A DNA stretch of 55,025 nt from Poronia punctata (taxonomy: Eukaryota > Ascomycota > Sordariomycetes > Xylariales > Xylariaceae), in NCBI GenBank assembly GCA_022579005.1, contig MU401666.1, positions 8,459 through 63,483 of the forward strand, read 5' to 3'. Of this stretch, positions 46,995 to 55,025 are shown in pieces. Under the pieces are notes generated by a model. The model had not been told where the DNA came from and ran no database searches. It worked only from the letters and a program-made list of their open reading frames with translations. Position numbers and translations under genes: made by a program. The first letter of the stretch is position 1; each line of letters opens with the position of its first letter.

Positions 46995-49900
46995 ATTTTC
47001 CTTAGCTAAAAAAGTTGCTATCTTTAGCACTTTTAAAGCTAAAATAAGTTAATACATTATAAAAACTTTTTTTTTTAATAAAATTAATATAATGCCCTTA
47101 TTATCTTATTATTTAATAAGCTTTTTATAGCTATTTAAAGCTATTAAAGGTTTTATTTATTAAAATTGCTTATTGCTACTCTTAGTAGTAGCTTGTTTTA
47201 GTTGCTATAACTTTATTTTAGCTATTATAGCATTAAAAGCTTTTATATTTATACAATATTATACCTAACCTTTTTACTTATAAAAATAAATAAGCTAAAA
47301 GCAAATTATATACTAAAAAAAAGTTTTATTAACCTTATAGTATAAAGCAGTAGCTAAGCTTATACTTATACTAATAGTAAATTATTTTAGTATGCTTTGC
47401 TAACAATACTATAATATAATATTTTTAATAGTAAATTTAAGTACGTATTTTTTTACTTTTATAAAAAAACTATAAAGCTTATAATAAGTTAAATGCTATT
47501 ATACTTTTTTTTAAAACTTTTTAACTAGTAAATCTTTTAGTTTTAAGCTATAGTAGCTATTAATAAAAAGCTTTTTTTTAAATAAGCATACTATTAATAA
47601 TTTAAATAAAGTACTTATTAACTTATAATCTTTTTATAAAAAAGTAAATAAAGCTATGCTAAATAGCAAACGTAAAAGTGCTTTTAAGGTGCTATAAATA
47701 TTTAAACTAATAAACCTAGTTATAATAATTTTAAAGGTTTAAAAATAAGTAGCTTTGCGTTAATTTTGTTTTTTTAAAGCAGTCTTTTTTTTTATAAAGC
47801 AAATTTTAGCTATTTTTTTAAGCGCTATTAAAATAGTAATAGTATTTTAGGGCTTATATTTGCTAAAAGTATTAATAGTTAAAAGTGTTAGCTAGTTTAA
47901 AATTTTAAATAAGTAAATAACGTAAATAATATAAAGTATTTTGCATTTTTAACCTTTTTACTATATTAGCAAAAGCATAACTATAATATATTATAGCATA
48001 AGCAACATATAAAATATAGTTTTATAAACTTGCTATAACTTTTTTTTAATTTATATAATACTTTATTTTAGTATTTTTAAGTTATTAATAATAAAAGCTA
48101 CTATTTAAAAATAATTAACTATTATAATATACTAATAAGCTTTTTTATAAAACTTTAAAATAAAATATGCTAGCATTTAATTATAAGTAGCTTTTTTTTA
48201 TTATAAGTTATAAGTAGCTTTATTTTAAGCTTAAGTCCTTATAAAATAAAATTTTTATATAAGCTTAATAACTATAAACAAATATTTAAAGTAAAAACTA
48301 AAATAATAAGTTTTTATAAAATACTTTAAAGTAACTACTACTTTTTTATTAAAAAGCTATTTTTAGCAATAAACTTAAAGCGCTATATTAATTAAATATT
48401 TTAGCTTATACTAATACTATAATATATTATTATTTTTATTATATAAGTTTATAAAGCTATAAAAGCTATTAGTATTTAGTTTTAAAAAATATAAAATATT
48501 TAAATTTAAATTAAAAATATGCTTAGTTTATAAAAAAGTAAGCGCGCTTTTATATAGCTATTTAAAGTATATCTTTATAAGCAAATCTTTAAGATCTAAG
48601 TTTTAAGTAAGCATAATAAAAGCATTTAAAATAATAATATTAAGTATAGATAGTATAGTTAATAAAGGTTGCTAAAGTATAGCTAGCTTAAATATAAAAC
48701 CTTTTTATTTTAATAAAACTTTATATTAAGTTGCTAACTATATTACTAATATAACAAATACTAATAGGTTTACTTTTAGTACTTAGTTAAGCATTAAGTT
48801 AATTATATTATTTAAAAGCTTAATAAAAGTAATTAAAATTATTAAGCAAAAATATTTATATAACTAGCTATTATTTTAATTATAAAAAAAAAAAACTTAA
48901 TTTAAATAAAAACTTTATATGTTTTTTATAGCTAAATGCTTATTAAAAGCTTTAATGCTTGTATATGTTTAAAAGTAAAAACTTAGTTTATTAAGTTAAA
49001 TATATAAGCTTTTTATAAGTAAAAATTAACTATAATAAAAATTTAATAACTGTTGCTAATATGTTTTTTTAAAATAAAAAGCTTTATATTAACTACATTT
49101 TTTTAAACTATTATTATAATTGTTTTTTTAAGTAGCTGCTAAAAGTTTTAAATAAAAAGTTTTAAAATATACTTATAGCTTAGCTAAACATATTTTTAAT
49201 TAAAATATAAAGCTAGTTTTTTAAAATTAAATAAATGCCTACTATAATTTTACTTTTTAAAAGCTAGCTATAATAGTAGTACTTAATTAATATGCTAAGC
49301 TAAAAACTAAACGTTTTTTTTTACTATATTTTTTAAAAAATAAAATCTAAGCATTTTTTATTATAAAGCAAATAGTTAATTTTATTATTGCTAATATTTT
49401 TACTACTTAAAAATCCTTATAATTTTATATAGTTTAGTAATAAGTTAATACGCTTAAAGTAATTTTGCTAAATACTTATAAGCATAAATAAAGGTTTTTA
49501 AAAGTAAATAAAAGCTATAATTCTTTATAGCGTATTTTTTTTAAGTACTAGGATTTAATTTACTATATTATATAAGGCAATAAATTAAATATATAAAGTT
49601 AAATTATAATACTAAGTAAACTAAAAATAAAAAAATAAAAATAAAAGTTTTTAAAAAAAAAAAAAAGTATAAGTATAAGTATAAACTAAAAAAATAAAAG
49701 TAAGTTTGCAAGCTGTTTTTTATAAGTATAGCATATAAACTAGTAAATAAAATTATAGTAAATATTTTTTTTAAGTTTTTTTTATAACAAATTAAAGTAA
49801 AAAGACTTAATAAAATTTGCTTTATTAAGTGCTTAAAGCTATAAGTATAAATTACTATAACGTACTTATAACTTTTAAGTATTTGCTTGCTAAATTAAAC

Positions 49901-52900
49901 AATTTTTATAAAGCTAGCTTACTAATAATAACTTAAAATTATATATTATTTATGCTTTATTAAGCTAACGCAAATCTTTACTAAAAAAGCAATAAGCTAA
50001 GTATTAAAAAACTATTTTTCTTTTTTTTTACTTTTTTGCTTTTTTTTTAAGTTTTTAAATATTCTTTGCTACTTTATTGTTTTAAAATTAACGCTATACT
50101 TTATTATAAATACTTTAAAGCTTACAAAAATAAGCAAAGGCAATGCTAATATAAACTATATAATTAGCAAAAATCCTAGTATTAATATTGCTTATAAAAA
50201 GTAGTTGCTAAGCTTAGTTAAAAAAATAAGCAAAGCTTAGCTAGTTATAAAAAAAAATAAAAAAACTATTTTTAGGCCTAAATAGTAAAAAGTAAAAGTA
50301 TTATATTAATTTTTTATTATTTAAGTAAGTGCTAATATATTAAAAATATTTAAAGCTTTAAAAATTAAAATTATTAGTAGTATTACTTAAAGTTATTATA
50401 TTTGCTAGCTAGTTTACTTATTTTTTTATATTACTAGTAGCGCTTTAAAACGCATTATTAAGCTTATAAAGGCCCTAGTAAAAAAAAAAAACTTTAACTT
50501 AAAGCTTGTTTATATTAAAAGTAAAAATAGCAAACTATAAAGTAAATATTTTATACGTTTGTTATAAAACTAATATTAATATAAAGCTTTTTTAATTTAA
50601 TAAATAAGTTGCTTAAATATTATTTTTTATATACGCTATAAAAAGCGTTTTATTAAATTAAATATAAACATTTATTTAAATATATAGCTGTTTTTTAAAT
50701 ATATTTTTAATTTAAAACTTTAAAGTAGTTTTTATAGCAACTATACGTTTATAGTTTAAAGCATATCTTATACTTATTATAATATAGTTAACTTGCTTTT
50801 TAAAATATAATAACTTATAATGTTTAATTTAATTAAAAGCTTTATATTTATTATAAACTTTAAAATATATAAGCTAATATTTATATTATTATTAAAAAAG
50901 CTTATATAGTTAATATATAAATAGTTTACTAAACAAAGCTTAAAAAGAAAATTTTAGTAACTATATATATAAAAAAAAAAAAAAAAAAGCAAGAAAATAA
51001 AAAAAATATCTAAAAAAACTAAGCATTACGTTAATTTATATAAAAAATAAAATAAAAACATATATTTTAAAACATTAAATAAAAATATTAAAAAAGATAG
51101 TTAAAAGCAGCAAAGCATATTTTTTATTTTAAGCAATATAAAAAATAAAAAAAGTATTACTGCTATATTTTTTAAAAGCAAGTTGTTAATTTTAATATAT
51201 AAATAAAAAAAATATTTAAAAATAATAAAATTAAAAAAAATTAGTAACAAGTTTAAAAAAAAAAAATATAAATAAAAGGCTTTTAAAAGTAAAAAACTAG
51301 TATAATATTTATACTATAAAATTACTTTACTATTTTTTTTTAAAGCAATATAAAACTAAAAAGCTAAAAATAAAAACTTATTAAATAAGTAGTGCTAGCT
51401 AAGCTCTTAAAAAAAAACATATTATAAATAAAAGTATTTAGTTAATTTTATATTATACTAAACTTATAAACGCTATTAATAGCTACTATATTAATATTTA
51501 TTAGTTTAAAAAAGCTATTAATATAATTATAATTTTTATAAAGATTTAAAACAAAGTTATTATTTATTATTAAAAGTTTTAAGTTTAGCTTATTAATAAG
51601 CTTATTTTTTTAAAAAACACTTTTAGTAGTTTAAAAGTTTAAATTAAAGTTTTTTAGTACTTAATATTTTTTATTATTTTTATAAAAAGCTTAAAGCTAT
51701 TTTATAAAATAATAGCTATATAGCTATTATTTATTTATTTTAGCAAGCTTATAGCGTATATTACTTATAGCTTTAATAATTTAATATAGCTTATTTTATT
51801 AATACAAAAGCTTTTTATTATTACTTTTATTAATTTTAAAAAAAATATTAAATAAAAGCACAAAGTTACTAATATATATTTTAAGCTAAATTTTATAAGT
51901 ATTTTATTAATTTTATTAATTTATATTGTTTTTTTATTTTAAAATAATAATTTTTTTTATACGTTTAATATTTTTTATATAATATTTTAGCTACTTTACT
52001 TTTAACGCTACTAAATTAGTATAATTAAAAACTAAATCCTATTACAATATTTACTATATTAGCATAACGTTTTTAATTAGCAAAATAAATAAATATTTAT
52101 AAACTAGCTTATATAAGCTATACTTATAATATTAAATAATAACATTATTTGCTAAAATAGCAAAGCTTAGGTAATTTAGCTAATTTTTTTTAATTTTATT
52201 AATTACTTTTATAAGCATTATTTTAATTAAGCAGTGCTTACTTTTAATAAAGCCTTATACTTAAAAGTAATAAGCTAGCTTATAAGCTATATAATACTTA
52301 AAGTACTTAGTTACTATAATAACTTTTTTTTTAAATTTACTTTTATTATTATACTTAATATATAGCACGCTACTATAGCAATATACTATATATTTATAAA
52401 AAAACTTAAATACTAACTTAAAGTTTACTTGCTAAAAAGCTTTAGCTTTAAAAAAAGCTATTTATTTATATTATACTTTAACTAAAGCAAAAAAATTCTT
52501 ATAAAATAGTATAGTTTAAATATTAATAACTTATAAGCATAAAAAGCTAATAAAAACATTATACTAATACTATTTTTTAAATAAGCTACTTTATAACTTT
52601 TAATAGTTAAAATAAAACTTAATTACTAAATAAATATTTTTAATAAAATTAAGCTAATAATAAAGTTATAAAATTTATTAAATTATTAAGTTAATTTTTT
52701 TATAGCTAAAAGCTAAGTAGATTTTTTAAATAATTAACTTACGCTTTTTTAAAAAATTAATATATTACTTAAAAGTAAAATATTAAGTTGCTTATTTTTA
52801 TAAAGTACTATTATATATAAAATATTAATATATATAATTTTTAAACCTTTTTTATTTACGTTTATTATTATAGCATTTTAAAATAACACTAGTAATAAAA

Positions 52901-55025
52901 AATTAAGCAATTTTTTAACTTTTTTAAGTTTACTAAACTATAAGCTTTAGCAGCAGCTTAATAAGCTAAATTAAATAGCTAAAAGTAAGTAACTTATAAT
53001 TAAGTTTTAAAGCTTTATTTACGCTTATTTATAAGTTAGCTTAAATTATATTAACATTTATAAATATAGCGCTAAGCTAAGTATTAATAAATTACTTTAT
53101 ATTACTTTTTTATTTATTATTATTATTATTAATAAGCTTTTAAAGTTGCTAAAACAAGCTATTTATAGCTATATATTTTTTTTTTAGTATATAGCAAAGT
53201 TTAAAGTTAAATATTTTAATATATAAGATTTACTAAATAAAAACTATATTTAAAAAAATAAAAAACTTATTATTTAGCTAAATAATTAAAACTTTTATAT
53301 TAGTTTTTAAAATAAATTATATACTATAAAAGTAGTTTTATAAGCACTTTAATAACTTAACAACATTAAAAGCTTTTTTTTTATAATATTATAGTTTAAC
53401 TTAAAGCCTTTTTAATATTTTAACTTATATTAAGCTAGCTTAATTTTCTTATTTACTTTTTAAGCTAAAACACATCTTTATTTAATTTTAAAAGTATTAG
53501 TTTAAAAGTAAATCTGCTTACTTTTATAGTTAATAATAACTAAAAGTAATATATTAATTATAATAAGTTTTAGCTAATTTATAAACTACTATTATTTACT
53601 TTTTTAAATAAAAACTATATTTTTTTATAAAAAAGTAATAAAAAGTATATAAATTTAAAAATAGTTTTTAATTTATATTTTATAATAAATAATAACTTTA
53701 AAAAAAGCTTTAATATTTATAATATTTTTATATATAAGCTATTTTTTAATTTTAATAACCTTTATACTAATAAGCTTTTTTTTATATATTTTATATATAA
53801 ACTTAATAATTTTTATAAATTAGCAACACTATTTACTTTTTACAACACTTAAAATAAAACTAGCTAGTTTTAAGTTAAAAAGTATAGTATTAATATTTTT
53901 TAAATACTTTAAAACATATTACCTAATTTTAAAAGCAACTTTTTAATTATTATAATATAATATAAAGCTTTTAATCTTTATATTATTAAAAAAAAGCTTA
54001 TATTTTTAAAAAGTAATATTAAAAAAAACTTATATAATAATATATAAAAACTAAGCAATAAAGTTTATATAGCTTTATAATAAAGTTATTATTTAAAGTA
54101 ACTTAAGCAAAATATTAAATATAATTAAAGCATAGCTATAAATAAAAAAATTAATTTAGTTATAGCTAAAAAACAAGTTACTAACTAATATAATAATATA
54201 TATAGCAAATTTTTTTATAAACTTATTATAGCTTTATAGCAAAATAACGTTTTAAATAATAATAATATTAAGCTTAATAGCTAAGTTAATAAAGCGTAAG
54301 CCTTTTTTAAGCTTTTTAACTATAAACTATGCATTATAATATAGTAAGCTTGCTTTTTTTAAAACCTTGTTTTTAAAGTATATTTATAAAACTTTAATAA
54401 CTTTATTTTTTAATAGCGTAAAAATTAAAATACTTTTAGCTTACTATGCTTTATAAAGCACTGCTTTAATTTTATATAATAAAGTAATACTATTATTAGC
54501 GCATTTTATTTTAAAAAAATCTTATATTAAAGCTATTTTTTTATAAAAAAAAATTTTTAGCAAAACTATTTTTTTTATATTAGTAAAGTTAGTTTTTTTT
54601 AAGCTTTAAAGTAGCTTTATAACTTTTTTTTAAGTAAATTACGTTTTTTAAAAATATTTTATAAACTAAAGCTAAATATTTTTATAAATACTTCTTTACT
54701 ATAACTAAGTTTTATTTTTAATATTTATAACTTTTTTTTTAATAGCTTCTTTTTTTTAATTATATATGCTTAAAAAAGTTATTTTATTTAATAAAACATT
54801 ATTAAAAAAATAAACTTTTTTAGCTTTATTTTTATATATAATAAAAATATTAAACAATTTAATTAAAGCGCTTAATTAATTTGCTTTTTTAATAATAACA
54901 ATGCTAGTTTATTAGGCTTTATAATAAACCTTTTAAATAGCATTATAAAAAATATTTATAAAAGCGTTATTATATAATATAGCTTATATAGTTTTATTAT
55001 TAGCTAAACTAATTAAAAATATATT
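46995..55025. mobile_element. RIPed transposon DNA, probably interior of a long E element running off the window
   Basis: Eight kilobases of extremely AT-rich sequence without coding frames and without recognised matches to A, B, C, D, F or H. It follows an E LTR directly, and the rest of A2 never resumes. The simplest reading is the interior of a full E retrotransposon, perhaps with further nested elements, whose second LTR lies beyond 55025. Simple runs include GTATAA repeats near 49668-49684 and TTA repeats near 53115. This identification is inference. Confidence 0.45.

Noticed and set aside
3121..55025. CRISPR arrays, bacterial operons, or a mitochondrial origin for the AT-rich DNA
   Set aside because: No spacer-repeat structure occurs. 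The AT richness comes from transition mutation of paired LTR elements next to spliced nuclear genes, and no mitochondrial genes or rRNAs are present.

Overview
This is a filamentous ascomycete (Pezizomycotina) window. Evidence: short GT-AG introns of 63-101 nt, typical fungal gene families, and long blocks of transposon DNA altered almost entirely by C-to-T and G-to-A changes, the signature of repeat-induced point mutation (RIP). I cannot fix the genus. The layout is a 'two-speed' one: balanced-GC islands with genes (about 1-3120 and 11800-18690) alternate with very AT-rich blocks (about 3120-11800 and 18750-55025) without intact genes.

Islands. Four protein genes are supported: a three-exon WD40 gene of the DCAF7/WDR68 family (minus, 575-2580); a single-exon phosphopantetheine adenylyltransferase of CoA synthesis (plus, 12117-13349); a short-chain dehydrogenase/reductase with a doubtful 3' end (minus, 13520-14470), convergent with the previous gene; and a two-exon secreted cysteine-rich protein with a PAN/apple-like cysteine pattern (minus, 16134-17099), the one effector-like candidate. 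The genes do not form a pathway or cluster.

AT-rich blocks. These resolve into a nested stack of elements, dissected by matching repeats, target-site duplications (TSDs) and internal empty sites. Names A-H are mine. Left block: a TIR element G (3121-4216) carrying two 111-bp palindromes, then LTR retrotransposon A1 (4351-11055, 258-bp LTRs) carrying an un-RIPed solo LTR of family B (7147-7535, TSD ATATA). Right block: foldback MITE C (ends at 18694 and 32597) is split by LTR element D (19189-32449, 230-bp LTRs, TSD TAAAG), itself split by full-length LTR element B (21747-28045, 389-bp LTRs, TSD CTTAT). Next is an inverted second A copy, A2 (32956-46694), interrupted by LTR element F (35636-43236, 410-bp LTRs, TSD ATTAT), by a 10 x 10-bp minisatellite and by a miniature LTR element H (45261-46086). 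A2 is cut at its far end by an LTR of family E, whose un-RIPed solo copy sits at 18333-18631. The window probably ends inside a long E element.

The nesting gives a relative insertion order. Paired copies show RIP directly, including weaker mutation at the outer edges of elements. All internal coding regions of the retroelements are destroyed, so I did not assign Copia or Gypsy superfamilies.
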